NCBI RefSeq assembly: GCF_001571325.1
Contig: NZ_BCTO01000012.1
Coordinates: forward strand, 19,335-83,334
Direction: 5' to 3'
Length of the DNA: 64,000 bases
DNA from: Delftia tsuruhatensis NBRC 16741
Lineage (GTDB): Bacteria > Pseudomonadota > Gammaproteobacteria > Burkholderiales > Burkholderiaceae_C
Made by a program: the position numbers and the translations under genes. Positions 28,745-39,728 of the stretch are shown here, one piece after another. Below the pieces are notes generated by a model. The model worked only from the letters and a program-made list of their open reading frames with translations, did no database searches and was not told the DNA's origin. Within the stretch, counting starts at the first letter, position 1; every line of letters starts with the position of its first letter.

Positions 28745-29425
28745 TTAGTTGGTCGTGTGCATGGGAGGCTGCGAGGGCTGGGCATCATGCGGCGTGGTCA
28801 GCCGGATGGCGCGCTCCTCCTCGCCATGGCTGGCATGCTCGCCATCCGCGCCCAGGCCCCCCTTCCAGCGCCGGACCACGCGCTGGAAGATCAGCGAGTT
28901 GGGGATCTGCAGCAGATTGGGCGAGCCATCGGGCGCATGGGCATCCTGCAAGGTGGTGTAGAGCATGTTGATGTCGATCACGCGGCCCTTGGCACCGGGC
29001 TTTTCGGCCGTGTCCAGCACCTCGATGTAGTCGCCCAGGCGAAAGGGCCCGACGATGACGATGAGCAGGGCGCAGAACAGGTTGGACAGCACGCTCCAGG
29101 CCGCAAAGAAGGCCACGGCGCCCACGGTGGCAAAGCCGGTGAAGGCCGTCCACAGCACGGTGGCCGAGACGCCCAGGCGCTCCAGTACCAGCGGCACGGT
29201 GGCGGCGATGAGAATCCAGCGGAACACGCCGCGCAGCGGCACCAGCAGCTCCGGCGGCAGGCCGTAGTGCCTGCCCGCGCGTGCGATCAGCCGGCGAACC
29301 AGGCGATTGAGCAGCCAAGCCGCACCGATGATCAGCAGGATCTGGGCACCGGGGATGATGAACTCCAGCCAATCCTGCATCCATGCGGGCAGGTGCGCTT
29401 GAAAACGACGCATAACTTCAAACAT
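28745..29425 (-). CDS. Small MscS-family mechanosensitive channel
   Basis: Inner-membrane channel of the MscS type, 226 residues. An N-terminal helix (EFIIPGAQILLIIGAAWLLN) and a second (WILIAATVPLVLERLG) precede the pore helix TM3 (ATVGAVAFFAAWSVLSNLFCALLIVI). The beta domain starts with RLGDYIEVL. IPNSLIFQRVV is a conserved MscS segment. It lacks most of the C-terminal vestibule. Such short forms are common in betaproteobacteria. A role in osmotic safety is assumed from the family. Confidence 0.88.
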   Translation of the reverse strand: MFEVMRRFQAHLPAWMQDWLEFIIPGAQILLIIGAAWLLNRLVRRLIARAGRHYGLPPELLVPLRGVFRWILIAATVPLVLERLGVSATVLWTAFTGFATVGAVAFFAAWSVLSNLFCALLIVIVGPFRLGDYIEVLDTAEKPGAKGRVIDINMLYTTLQDAHAPDGSPNLLQIPNSLIFQRVVRRWKGGLGADGEHASHGEEERAIRLTTPHDAQPSQPPMHTTN

Positions 29426-29521
29426 TCAGGAAACAGCAATCCGCATTCAGGACCCGGATGCGCGGCTTGCGCGCGCCCGGCATTGAGCTGCGATCGTAAG
29501 CGCAGGCGCAAGGCCCGGCAG

Positions 29522-30595
29522 TCAGGTGCGGCGCTGCTCCACCGTGTCCATCTGCATCTCGAAGCTGAAGAAGCGGTCGCGCCCCTGCGCCTTGGCCGCG
29601 TACAGGGCCTGGTCGGCGCGCATGAGCATGGCTTCGGCGCTGGTGTATTCGTCGGGGACGCAGGTGGTGATGCCGCCCGACAGCGTGAGGCCCGATTCAT
29701 GGGGTGAGTCGGGGTGGCGTATGCGCAGCACGCGCAGCATCTGGCCCACGGCACGCGCGAACGTCATGGCCCCCGAGCGTGGCGTGCGCGGCAGGATGAG
29801 CGCGAATTCCTCGCCGCCATAGCGCGCCGCCACGTCACGCGGGCGCACGCAGACCTCGCGCAGCAGGCGGCCTATCTGTTTCAGGCATTCATCGCCATGC
29901 ACATGGCCATAGGTGTCGTTGTAGCGCTTGAAATGGTCCAGGTCGCAGAGCATCAGCGTCAGCGGCTGGCCCTCGCGGCGGGCCGAGGCGATCTCGGCAT
30001 GCAGGATGCGGTCGAAGCCTCGGCGGTTGACCAGGCCCGTGAGCTGGTCGAGCTCGACCATTTCGTTGAGCTTCTGGTTGGCCTCATGCAGCTCGGCCGA
30101 CAGCGATACCAGGCGCCGGCGCATGTCCAGCAGGCGGCGCATGGCGCGCAGCTTGGCCACGAGCACGATGGGCTTGACGGGCTTGACCAGGTAGTCGTCG
30201 CCTCCGGCCTCGATGCCGCGCCACACGTCCAGGTCATTGTCCAGTCCGGACAGGAAGATGACGGGCGTCCACTCGCCGGGCTCGGCCTCGCGCAGCTGGC
30301 GGGCCACCCAGTAGCCGTCCTCGCCCGGCAGACGGATGTCGAGCAGCACGAGGTCGGGGCGCTGCTCGCGGAACAGTGCCAGGGCGCTGGGGCCATCGGC
30401 AGCCTCCAGCACGCGGGTCACGCCCGCATGCAGCAGCTCGCTGACCAGACTGGTGCGTACCGAGGCCTGGTCTTCCACGACCAGCACGCAAAACGGCGAT
30501 GCCTCGTCCGTCGGCTTGGCGAAGCGCGCTCCGGTGGGCTCGATGGCGGGAGAGTCGGTGCTGTCGGTGGGCGAAGGTGGTGGGGCAGCGGGCAT
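29522..30595 (-). CDS. Response regulator with diguanylate cyclase (REC-GGDEF)
   Basis: Makes cyclic di-GMP in answer to phosphorylation. The receiver domain (residues 36-150) has acidic pocket ED at 41-42, phospho-acceptor Asp86 in LLDIRLP and Lys138 in LVKPVKP. A coiled linker (SAELHEANQKLNEM) leads to the GGDEF domain. Its active motif is RYGGEEF (GGEEF at 260-264), and an intact I-site RPRD lies five residues before, so product inhibition is expected. No sensor kinase is adjacent. The layout resembles PleD/WspR-like one-receiver cyclases. Confidence 0.93.
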   Translation of the reverse strand: MPAAPPPSPTDSTDSPAIEPTGARFAKPTDEASPFCVLVVEDQASVRTSLVSELLHAGVTRVLEAADGPSALALFREQRPDLVLLDIRLPGEDGYWVARQLREAEPGEWTPVIFLSGLDNDLDVWRGIEAGGDDYLVKPVKPIVLVAKLRAMRRLLDMRRRLVSLSAELHEANQKLNEMVELDQLTGLVNRRGFDRILHAEIASARREGQPLTLMLCDLDHFKRYNDTYGHVHGDECLKQIGRLLREVCVRPRDVAARYGGEEFALILPRTPRSGAMTFARAVGQMLRVLRIRHPDSPHESGLTLSGGITTCVPDEYTSAEAMLMRADQALYAAKAQGRDRFFSFEMQMDTVEQRRT

Positions 30596-30714
30596 GGCCT
30601 TCAGGGTTGTGAGACCAGAAATGGGTCAGGGGGCTGCGCAGTACGCGGCATGGGGGTGGCGCCAGTGTAAGTCGGTCGTTGTATTCGTGTGCGATTGTGG
30701 ATGCCCGGCTTTCT

Positions 30715-31731
30715 TCAGGCCAGGGGCAGGTCCGTGCGGGCCCGGCTGGCTTCGTCGTGCCATTGCACGAAGGCGTCGGCGGCCGCACACAGGCGTGGGT
30801 TGCCCAGTTGCTGCAGCAGCCTGCAAGCTGCAAAGCCCTGGGCTTTTTCGTCATAGGCAAGCGCCCACTGGCGGCGCTCTTGCCGCGTCTGCTCGGGCTG
30901 GGGCCAGCGGCGCAGCGAGGTGGACAGTCCGGTCAGGCCCATGCGCCAGGGCTTGCCCGATACGCGGGCGCGAAAGCACTGCTGGCGCTCGCACAGCAGG
31001 GCATAGAGCGGGTCCACCTGCAAGGCGTCGAACAGCTGCGTGACGGCAGGGTCGTCGGGTGCGAAATCGGTATGCGTGACGATGACACGCAGGCCCTTGG
31101 GCGTTTCATAGACGCGCAGCCCCCAGTCGGCATGGCTTTGGTGGAAGGCCTGCACGCGCTCCATGGCGCGTGCGGACGGCGAGTCCGTGGCCGCGCGCCG
31201 GCGCGCCTGCCGCGCCTCCCACCAGCGCTGCACGCGCCGCATGGCCAGGAACAGCAGCAGCACGACCAGCGCTGTGGCCACCATCCTCGAATTGTTCTTG
31301 TGCGGTGCCAGCCGGGCCAGCCAGGTGGCGGCCGAAGCCAACAAAAGCAGGGTCACGACGGGAAAGCGCACAGCGCTGGGCGGCTCGGGCAGGTCGATAT
31401 CGGCGATGGCCACGCGCTCGGTGTTCAGGCAGTGGGCGCCGTAGCTGTTGCGCGTCATCACCGTGCCGTCGCGCCGCTGCAGGACTTCTTCGCGTATGGG
31501 GGTGCTGAAGCCGTCGAGCGCGTACTCGTTCTTCCATTCCATGCGCGGCTCGCCTGGGGGCAGCGCCGCATTGCGGGCGTCTTGCAGGGCCTTGGCGGCA
31601 CGCTCCTGGGCGTGGGCCTGGGCAGCCTCCTGGCTGGTGTCGGACCATCCCCAGCGCTGGACGGTGATGCCGTGGGTGGGGCGGCTTTCATGCCGCAGGC
31701 GCGCCTGCGCCCAGTAGGTGGGGATGTGCAT
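30715..31731 (-). CDS. Conserved membrane protein of unknown function
   Basis: 338 residues. The N-terminal 120 are soluble, with MHIPTYWAQARLRHE at the start, an Ala/Gln-rich helix (SQEAAQAHAQERAAKALQDA) and MEWKNEYALDGFS. Two close hydrophobic helices (FPVVTLLLLASAATWLA and MVATALVVLLLFLAM) follow at about 123-165. A basic, soluble C-terminal domain contains DWGLRVYETPKGLRVIVTHTDFAP, FRARVSGKPWRMG and LRRWPQPEQ. The MHIPTYWA start is shared by proteins in other betaproteobacteria that I recall only as hypothetical. It lies between the diguanylate cyclase and lysS, after the lysS terminator. Confidence 0.8.
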   Translation of the reverse strand: MHIPTYWAQARLRHESRPTHGITVQRWGWSDTSQEAAQAHAQERAAKALQDARNAALPPGEPRMEWKNEYALDGFSTPIREEVLQRRDGTVMTRNSYGAHCLNTERVAIADIDLPEPPSAVRFPVVTLLLLASAATWLARLAPHKNNSRMVATALVVLLLFLAMRRVQRWWEARQARRRAATDSPSARAMERVQAFHQSHADWGLRVYETPKGLRVIVTHTDFAPDDPAVTQLFDALQVDPLYALLCERQQCFRARVSGKPWRMGLTGLSTSLRRWPQPEQTRQERRQWALAYDEKAQGFAACRLLQQLGNPRLCAAADAFVQWHDEASRARTDLPLA

Positions 31732-31747
31732 GGCGAGCCAGTATAGG

Positions 31748-31785
31748 GAAAAGCCGCCTGGCTCCCAAGGGAACGCAGGCGGCTT
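31748..31785 (-). terminator. Terminator after lysS
   Basis: Reading the minus strand: AAGCCGCCTG / CAGGCGGCTT with an inner TCCC/GGGA pairing, then a run of four T. Confidence 0.75.
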
Positions 31786-31822
31786 CAGTTGGCCATGCGC
31801 GCAGGCGCTGGATGCCGGGGGG

Positions 31823-33382
<1,560 letters not shown>

Positions 33383-33628
33383 GACAATGAGCGCCAGCGC
33401 AAAACGCCGAGGGGCCGGAAAAAAGCCGGAGGGGAAAATCGGGGAAAGCCGAAAAAAAGCCAGGCGGGAAGGGCTGGAAAATGCAGCGGCAGCAGCAAAT
33501 GCCACCGGCAGGCCCCGCAGCTGGCGGGCTGAATCCGCGATTTTAAGTTTTTTGCCGCGCTTTCGGTGCGTGGTGCCGTCAATGTGCCGGACCTTGCTGC
33601 GGTATGACGCCGCAGGACCGCCAATTCG

Positions 33629-34303
33629 TCAGTGCGCGGCGGGCGGGGGGCCGGGCGCCGTCCCCTGCGAATTGCCTATGCCGCTGCGTTCCAGCACATC
33701 CGCCACCAGCTCCAGCCGCACCAGCGGGCTGTCCAAGGCCATCAGTTGCTGCTTGATGGACACGGGCAGGGGCAGCAGCTCGGTCCAGCGGTTGGCCACC
33801 CAGCCGCAGTCGCCCATCTGTTCGGCGCTGGGCAGCCGGGCATGGTCGGCGTCGGTGGATCGTGCGTGCAGCTGCATCAGCACCTGGGCCAGGGCCTGGG
33901 CCGTGGCGAGCAGGTGATCGGGGACGGGGACGGCGGTGTCGGCAGGCAGCAACTGCACATCGGCCACCCACAGGCCGTGGGGCAGCTGCCGGTGATCCTG
34001 CATGCGAAAGCGCTGCGTGCCCTCGCACTGCAGGTGCAGCAGGCCGGGCTGGGGCTGCTGCAGCTGGACGATGCGTGCCAGCGTGCCCACGGCATGCAGC
34101 TGCTCGGCGGCCGCACCGGCCTTGCGCACTTCGCTGCCGGCCTGCAATGCCACCACGCCGAAGGGGGCTCCCGTGCGCTCGCACTTGCGGATCATGTCGA
34201 GGTAGCGGACCTCGAAGACGCGAAGGCTCAGCAGGCCTTGGGGAAAAAGGACGCTGCCCAGGGGGAAAAGCGGCAGGGAGTGCAGTGCGGTATGGGCGGT
34301 CAT
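33629..34303 (-). CDS. LON N-terminal (substrate-binding) domain protein
   Basis: A 224-residue stand-alone LON domain (peptidase S16 N-terminal type) with no ATPase or protease domain. Visible are SLPLFPLGSVLFPQGLLSLRVFEVRYLDMI and FGVVALQAGSEV. GTLARIVQLQQPQPGLLHLQCEGTQRF and the helical bundle DSPLVRLELVADVLE follow. These small proteins are found in many bacteria; function unknown, perhaps protein quality control. It is divergent from the yggT gene by 90 nt. Confidence 0.9.
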   Translation of the reverse strand: MTAHTALHSLPLFPLGSVLFPQGLLSLRVFEVRYLDMIRKCERTGAPFGVVALQAGSEVRKAGAAAEQLHAVGTLARIVQLQQPQPGLLHLQCEGTQRFRMQDHRQLPHGLWVADVQLLPADTAVPVPDHLLATAQALAQVLMQLHARSTDADHARLPSAEQMGDCGWVANRWTELLPLPVSIKQQLMALDSPLVRLELVADVLERSGIGNSQGTAPGPPPAAH

Positions 34304-34393
34304 GTGATGGGCGGGATGCGGCAGCTATCATCCCATGCTGTGCCAAGGCCGGCTGGCCGTGGTCCGATCTTCCTCTCGCAGTCCTACAACGCC

Positions 34394-34951
34394 ATGCTTT
34401 TTCAGATCGTTTCCTTTTTGCTCGACGTGGTCGTTGGCCTGCTGACCGGCGTCTGCCTGTTGCGCATGTACATGCAGGCCCAGCGCATTCCCTTCGGCAA
34501 CCCGGTCGGCCAACTGGTGTTTGCGCTGTCCGACTGGATCGTGATGCCGCTGCGCCGCGTCATCAAGCCGGCCGGGCGCTGGGACATGTCCAGCCTGATC
34601 GCGGCCTTCCTGCTGCAGATGCTGCAGTTCGTGCTGCTGTGGCTGCTGATGGGCGGGCAGTCCAATGTGGTCGCCCTGCCGTGGCTGGCCCTGTGCGGCC
34701 TGGTGCGCGTGGCGCTGTCGGGCATGGTGGGCGTGCTGCTGATCTATGTCATCTTGTCGTGGGTGCAGCCGCAGTCGCCGATGTACGGCGTGCTGCAGCG
34801 CCTGTCCGAGCCCATGCTGCGGCCCATTCGCCGCATCGTGCCCCTGATCGGCGGTATCGATCTGTCGGCACTGGTGGCCCTGGTGCTGCTGCAGATTGCG
34901 CTGATGGTGCTGGGCTATATCCAGGGCTCGGGCCTGATGTTGCTGGCCTGA
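34394..34951 (+). CDS. YggT family membrane protein
   Basis: A 185-residue integral membrane protein with two YggT repeats. Hydrophobic helices are FQIVSFLLDVVVGLLTGVCLLRMYMQ, SLIAAFLLQMLQFVLLWLLM, LSGMVGVLLIYVILSWVQP and ALVALVLLQIALMVLGYIQ. The family signatures are NPVGQLVFALSDWIVMPLRRVIKP and QRLSEPMLRPIRRIVPLIGGID. It may help in osmotic balance or cell division, but the role is unproven. A frame extending farther upstream overlaps the LON gene and is a shadow. It ends at a bidirectional terminator. Confidence 0.92.
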   Translation: MLFQIVSFLLDVVVGLLTGVCLLRMYMQAQRIPFGNPVGQLVFALSDWIVMPLRRVIKPAGRWDMSSLIAAFLLQMLQFVLLWLLMGGQSNVVALPWLALCGLVRVALSGMVGVLLIYVILSWVQPQSPMYGVLQRLSEPMLRPIRRIVPLIGGIDLSALVALVLLQIALMVLGYIQGSGLMLLA

Positions 34952-34973
34952 TTTCCCCAGTTTCCCGGACGTG

Positions 34974-35012
34974 AAAAAGCCGCCGCAGGCACCCACCTGC
35001 GGCGGCTTTTTT
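34974..35012. terminator. Bidirectional terminator between yggT and accD
   Basis: AAAAAGCCGCCGCAGG / CCTGCGGCGGCTTTTT, a 16-bp stem with a 6-nt loop. It ends yggT (plus) and accD (minus). Confidence 0.95.
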
Positions 35013-35028
35013 GTGTCTGCGCGAGGCT

Positions 35029-35904
35029 TTACTGAACAGCGTCGGCCGGCAGGCGCTGCAGCATGGCAAGCGATGCGGCGATGCGGTCGCGCAGCTCGCG
35101 GCGGTCCACGATCATGTCCACGGCGCCCTTGTCCTGCAGGAACTCGGCGCGCTGGAAGCCTTCGGGCAGCTTCACGCGCACGGTGGTCTCGATCACGCGC
35201 GGGCCGGCGAAGCCGACCAGGGTCTTGGGCTCGGCAATGACGATGTCTCCTACGAAGGCGAAGCTGGCGGAGACGCCGCCGAAGGTGGGGTCGGTCAGCA
35301 CCGAGACGTAGGGCAGGCCCTTCTTGGCCAGGCGCGTGAGCGCTGCATTGGCCTTGGCCATCTGCATCAGGCTCAGCAGGCCTTCCTGCATGCGCGCGCC
35401 GCCGGTGGCGGTGAAGCAGATGAAGGGGACCTTCTGCTCGATGGCGGTCTCGACGCCACGCACGAAGCGCTCGCCGACCACGGAGCCCATGGAGCCGCCC
35501 ATGAATTCGAACTCGAAGCAGGCTGCGACCACATTGACGCTCTTGATGGCGCCGCCCATGACGACCAGGGCATCGGTCTCGCCGGTGTTCTCCAGCGCTT
35601 CCTTGAGGCGCTCGGGGTACTTGCGGCTGTCCTTGAACTTCAGGGCGTCGACAGGAATGACTTCCTGGCCGATCTCATAGCGGCCTTCGGCATCCAGGAA
35701 ATGGTTCAGGCGGGCGCGCGCGCCGATGCGGTGATGGTGGCTGCAGCTGGGGCAGACGTTCTGGTTTTTCTCCAGATCGGCCTTGTAGAGCACGGTCTCG
35801 CAGCTCGGGCACTTGATCCACAGACCTTCGGGGATCTGCTGGAGGCGATCCGTAGGGTTGGTTTGCTGGATTTTGGCAGGCAGGAGTTTTTCAAGCCAGG
35901 ACAT
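35029..35904 (-). CDS. accD: Acetyl-CoA carboxylase carboxyltransferase subunit beta
   Basis: Forms malonyl-CoA with AccA. The N-terminal four-Cys zinc ribbon is KCPSCE ... NVCPSCSHH (about residues 34-57). The carboxyltransferase core has [30 protein letters not shown] and [19 protein letters not shown]. Length 291 residues, typical. It lies downstream of trpA, the standard trpFBA-accD arrangement of betaproteobacteria, so it is probably on the same transcript. Its product is used by the fab genes at 7-12.5 kb. Confidence 0.97.
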   Translation of the reverse strand: MSWLEKLLPAKIQQTNPTDRLQQIPEGLWIKCPSCETVLYKADLEKNQNVCPSCSHHHRIGARARLNHFLDAEGRYEIGQEVIPVDALKFKDSRKYPERLKEALENTGETDALVVMGGAIKSVNVVAACFEFEFMGGSMGSVVGERFVRGVETAIEQKVPFICFTATGGARMQEGLLSLMQMAKANAALTRLAKKGLPYVSVLTDPTFGGVSASFAFVGDIVIAEPKTLVGFAGPRVIETTVRVKLPEGFQRAEFLQDKGAVDMIVDRRELRDRIAASLAMLQRLPADAVQ

Positions 35905-35969
35905 GGTGTTTCCTTTTCAGGCGCAGGGCATGCGGCACCGGGCCGCATGCAAGGGCTGCATTATGCGAC

Positions 35970-36779
35970 CTACGCGTCGAGTGCCTTGCGCACGCCGCGC
36001 AGGAAGTCGATGGTCAGGGGGACGATCTTTTCGTGGGGCTGGCCGTCCAGCATCTCGATGATGCGGCTGCCGATCACCACCGCATCGGCCACGCGGCCGA
36101 TGGCCTGTGCCGTGGCCGCGTCGCGGATGCCGAAGCCCACGCCCACGGGAATGCTCACATGCTCGCGGATGCGCGGCAGCATGGCTTCCACGGCTGCCGT
36201 GTCGAGCGCGCCCGAGCCGGTCACGCCCTTGAGCGAGACGTAGTAGACATAGCCGCTGGCCACGCGCGCCACCTGCTGCATGCGCTCGGTGGTGGACGTG
36301 GGTGCCAGCAGGAAGATGAGATCCATGTCGCGCGCACGCAGTTGCGCGGCGAATGCCTCGCACTCCTCGGGCGGGTAGTCCACGATGAGCAGGCCGTCGA
36401 CGCCGGCTTCGGCCGCATCGTCCACGAAGCGGTCCTTGCCGTGGATCTGGTCGTAGCGCTCCACCGGGTTGGCATAGCCCATCAGCACCACGGGCGTGGT
36501 CTGGTTTTTCTGGCGGAACTCGCGCACATAGGCCAGCACCTGCACCAGGCCCACGCCGTTGGCGATGGCACGGTCGCCAGCCTTCTGGATGGTGGGGCCG
36601 TCGGCCATGGGGTCGGAGAAGGGCACGCCCAGCTCGATCACATCGGCGCCAGCCTCCACCATGCCGTGCATCAGCGACGGCGTGATGGCCGCGAACGGGA
36701 AGCCCGCGGTGATGTAGGGGATCAGGGCCTTGCGGCCATCTTCCTGGAGTTTGGTGAAAGTCGTGGTGATGCGGCTCAT
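35970..36779 (-). CDS. trpA: Tryptophan synthase alpha chain
   Basis: Cleaves indole-3-glycerol phosphate to indole. Catalytic residues Glu49 ([11 protein letters not shown]) and Asp60 (MADGPTIQ) are visible. [10 protein letters not shown] is the phosphate-binding region and VGVGFGIRD is conserved. Length 269 residues from [12 protein letters not shown]. Its start overlaps the trpB stop by 4 nt (ATGA), so subunits are made by coupled translation. accD follows 65 nt after. Confidence 0.97.
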   Translation of the reverse strand: MSRITTTFTKLQEDGRKALIPYITAGFPFAAITPSLMHGMVEAGADVIELGVPFSDPMADGPTIQKAGDRAIANGVGLVQVLAYVREFRQKNQTTPVVLMGYANPVERYDQIHGKDRFVDDAAEAGVDGLLIVDYPPEECEAFAAQLRARDMDLIFLLAPTSTTERMQQVARVASGYVYYVSLKGVTGSGALDTAAVEAMLPRIREHVSIPVGVGFGIRDAATAQAIGRVADAVVIGSRIIEMLDGQPHEKIVPLTIDFLRGVRKALDA

Positions 36780-38032
36780 TGAGCTGCTCCTCCCTTGACC
36801 GTGAGCCCGCGCATGGAGGGACGGTCGTAATAGTCGGCGCCCGAGAGATCGGCCACGGTGCCGATGTCCTTGTCGCCGCGACCGGACAGGTTCACGAGGA
36901 TGGACTGGTCGGCGCGCATGGTCTTGGCCAGTTGCATGGCATAGGCCACGGCATGGCTGGACTCCAGGGCGGGAATGATGCCTTCGGTGCGGCACAGGTA
37001 GTGGAAGGCGTCCAAGGCCTCCTGGTCCGTGATGCCCACGTATTGGGCGCGGCCCAGTTCCTGCAGCCAGGCGTGCTCGGGGCCGACGCCGGGATAGTCA
37101 AGGCCGGCGCTGATGCTGTGCGTCTCGGTGATCTGGCCGTTCTCGTCCTGTAGGATGAAGGTGCGGTTGCCGTGCAGCACGCCGCTGCTGCCGCGCTGCA
37201 GCGAGGCCGAGTGCTTGCCGCTGTCCAGGCCCTCGCCCGCAGCCTCCACGCCGATCAGGCGCGTGTTCTCGAACGGGATGTAGGGGTGGAAGATGCCCAT
37301 GGCATTGCTGCCGCCGCCCACGCAGGCGACCACGGCGTCGGGCTGGCGGTCGGCGCCCAGGAACTCGGGCATCTGCGTCAGGCATTCCTCGCCGATGACC
37401 TTCTGGAAGTCGCGCACCATCGCGGGGTAGGGGTGGGGGCCGGCCACGGTGCCGATGATGTAGAAGGTGTTGTCCACGTTGGCCACCCAGTCGCGCATGG
37501 CCTCGTTGAGCGCATCCTTGAGCGTGCGGCTGCCCGATTCCACCGGCACCACGGTGGCGCCCAGCAGGCGCATGCGGTAGACGTTGGGGCTTTGGCGCTT
37601 CACGTCCTCGGAGCCCATGTAGACGATGCACTCGAGGCCGTAGCGCGCGCAGATGGTGGCCGTGGCCACGCCGTGCTGGCCGGCGCCCGTCTCGGCAATG
37701 ATGCGGGGCTTGCCCATGCGCCGGGCGAGCATGGCCTGGCCGATCACGTTGTTGATCTTGTGCGCGCCCGTGTGGTTGAGGTCTTCGCGCTTGAGGTAGA
37801 TCTGCGCGCCGCCCATCTCGCGCGACATGCGTGCCGCGTGGTAGACGGGCGAAGGGCGGCCGACGAAATGGGCCAGCTCGGACTGGAATTCGGCAACGAA
37901 TTCCGGGTCGTTCTGGTACTTGGCGTAGGCGTCGCGCAGCTCGGTCAGAGCGTGTGTCAGGGTTTCGCTGGCAAAGCTGCCGCCGAAGCGGCCAAAGTGG
38001 CCAGATGCGTCAGGGTACTGGTATTCGAACAT
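36776..38032 (-). CDS. trpB: Tryptophan synthase beta chain
   Basis: PLP enzyme that joins indole and serine. The PLP lysine is Lys92 in [34 protein letters not shown], the phosphate-binding glycine loop [10 protein letters not shown], and [18 protein letters not shown] are all seen. Length 418 residues from [18 protein letters not shown]. The frame is open 174 nt farther upstream within trpF, not used. It overlaps trpF by 23 nt and trpA by 4 nt. Confidence 0.97.
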   Translation of the reverse strand: MFEYQYPDASGHFGRFGGSFASETLTHALTELRDAYAKYQNDPEFVAEFQSELAHFVGRPSPVYHAARMSREMGGAQIYLKREDLNHTGAHKINNVIGQAMLARRMGKPRIIAETGAGQHGVATATICARYGLECIVYMGSEDVKRQSPNVYRMRLLGATVVPVESGSRTLKDALNEAMRDWVANVDNTFYIIGTVAGPHPYPAMVRDFQKVIGEECLTQMPEFLGADRQPDAVVACVGGGSNAMGIFHPYIPFENTRLIGVEAAGEGLDSGKHSASLQRGSSGVLHGNRTFILQDENGQITETHSISAGLDYPGVGPEHAWLQELGRAQYVGITDQEALDAFHYLCRTEGIIPALESSHAVAYAMQLAKTMRADQSILVNLSGRGDKDIGTVADLSGADYYDRPSMRGLTVKGGAAQ

Positions 38033-38732
38033 GGCTTGTCTGCAAAAGTTGGTCATCGGCCGCGCGCACGGCGGCGATGAATCGGTGTATCTTGCCGGCG
38101 TCCTTGATGCCCCTGAGGGGCTTGCCGTCGGGACCATCGGCCTCGACGCCGGAACTGACATCAACGGCCAGCGAGAGTCCTCGCGGGCGCACTTGCAAGA
38201 TGCCATCGGTCACGTTTGCAGGCGTGAGTCCACCAGACAAAACGAGGTGAGAGGCGACGTTTGGTGGAAGGAGTGACCAATTGAATGCTTTTCCGCCACC
38301 ACCATAGCCGTCGACATGGGCGTCGAGCAGTATGGCCTGGGCTTTCGAGTAACGCTGGGCATATTCTACGAGGTCGAAGCGCGCGGCATCGGGACCAAGG
38401 GGAATGCGCGCGGCGCGCAGGAAGGCGCGGGTGCCGCCCGATGTGGCGGCAAGGCAGTCCTCGGGCGACTCGTCGCCGTGGAACTGCACGCAGGCGCCCG
38501 GGATGGCGGCGCAGGCGGCCATCACGTTGGCGGCGCTTTCATTGACGAACAGCAGCACCGGTGTCACGAAGGGCGGCAGGCGCCGCGCCAGCTCGGCGGC
38601 ACGCTGCACCGTCACGGCGCGCGGGCTGGGGGCGTAGAGGACAAAGCCCACGGCGTCGGCGCCGGCGGCCACGGCTGCGTCCACATCCTGTTCGCGGGTG
38701 AGTCCGCAGATCTTGATTCGGGTGCGCTGCAT
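38010..38732 (-). CDS. trpF: Phosphoribosylanthranilate isomerase
   Basis: TIM-barrel enzyme of tryptophan synthesis. It begins [14 protein letters not shown] (general base Cys in KICGLT). [42 protein letters not shown] (catalytic Asp) and [10 protein letters not shown] follow. [11 protein letters not shown] is the phosphate site. Length 240 residues from the ATG at 38732; the frame stays open to 38777 through weak TTG/GTG starts. The C-terminus is somewhat long and overlaps the trpB start. Confidence 0.95.
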   Translation of the reverse strand: MQRTRIKICGLTREQDVDAAVAAGADAVGFVLYAPSPRAVTVQRAAELARRLPPFVTPVLLFVNESAANVMAACAAIPGACVQFHGDESPEDCLAATSGGTRAFLRAARIPLGPDAARFDLVEYAQRYSKAQAILLDAHVDGYGGGGKAFNWSLLPPNVASHLVLSGGLTPANVTDGILQVRPRGLSLAVDVSSGVEADGPDGKPLRGIKDAGKIHRFIAAVRAADDQLLQTSHVRIPVP

Positions 38733-38764
38733 GGGGGCTGAAGAATGGGGGAAGGCCTGCTCGT

Positions 38765-39613
38765 TCACGGGAGCCAATCATAGGCCGGGCTGCGCGAAGG
38801 AAGGCCCCATGAAGGATCGTATACGGGACCCAGAAAGTACAGGCCGTCCGGCGAGAAGGTGGGCGCGGCGGCATCGCGGGAGCGCGCCTCCAGCACCTGT
38901 TGCATCCACTGCGGCGCGTGTGTGCCCTGGCCTACGGCGAGCAGGCAGCCCATGATGTTGCGCACCATGTGGTGGAGGAAGGCGCTGCCCTCGAACTCGA
39001 ATCGCCAGTAGCAGCATTCCATGGCTGCATCCCCGGGACGCATGGAGCTGGCCGCGGCCATCTGGGCGCCGTCGCCTGCCATGCGGCGGGTGATGGACAG
39101 GCGGTGCAGTGTCTTGACGGGGGATTTGGCCTGGCAACCCGATGCGCGGAACGAGCTGAAATCGTGCTCTCCCAGCAGGTGCTGGGCGGCGGCCTGCATG
39201 GCGTCACCGTTGAGTGCATGGAACACCCAGCCCACACGCCCGGCCTCCACGCTGGGCCGCACGGGCGACTGCAGCAGCACATAGGCATAGCGCCTGGCTG
39301 TGGCGCAGGCCCGTGAATGGAAGGAGTCGGGCACGGGCTGGGCCCATTGCACGGCGATGTCCGGCGGCAGGAAGGTGTTGGTGCCACGGACCCAGGAGAA
39401 CGGGGCCCTGTCCAGCGGCGTGTCGAAGTGGACGACCTGCATGAGGCCGTGCACTCCGGCATCGGTGCGGCCCGCACAGAGGGTGTGGACCTCCTGAGCG
39501 GCAAAGCGGCCCAGGGCCGCTTCGAGATGGTCTTGAATGGTGTTGCCAGACAGCTGGCTTTGCCAGCCACTGTAGCGCTGGCCGTTGTAGGCGACGCCGA
39601 GGGCTACGCGCAT
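38765..39613 (-). CDS. truA: tRNA pseudouridine synthase A
   Basis: Modifies U38-U40 in tRNA anticodon stems. Catalytic Asp51 lies in AGRTDAGVHG. YNGQRYSGWQ, RYAYVLLQSP, DFSSFRASGCQAKSPVKTL and FLHHMVRNIMG are family boxes. Length 282 residues. It sits directly upstream of trpF on the same strand (overlapping its alternative start). The truA-trpF-trpB order is normal for betaproteobacteria. Confidence 0.97.
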   Translation of the reverse strand: MRVALGVAYNGQRYSGWQSQLSGNTIQDHLEAALGRFAAQEVHTLCAGRTDAGVHGLMQVVHFDTPLDRAPFSWVRGTNTFLPPDIAVQWAQPVPDSFHSRACATARRYAYVLLQSPVRPSVEAGRVGWVFHALNGDAMQAAAQHLLGEHDFSSFRASGCQAKSPVKTLHRLSITRRMAGDGAQMAAASSMRPGDAAMECCYWRFEFEGSAFLHHMVRNIMGCLLAVGQGTHAPQWMQQVLEARSRDAAAPTFSPDGLYFLGPVYDPSWGLPSRSPAYDWLP

Positions 39614-39728
39614 GGCGAGGCCTCCGGCATGTGTTGGGTGTGCATCAAGTTGTCAGTTTTCCATGGTGGCATGTACCACCCTGTCACGCGAAACCGGCAC
39701 GCGGCGCCTGGGCAGGCGCCGTCGGGCT

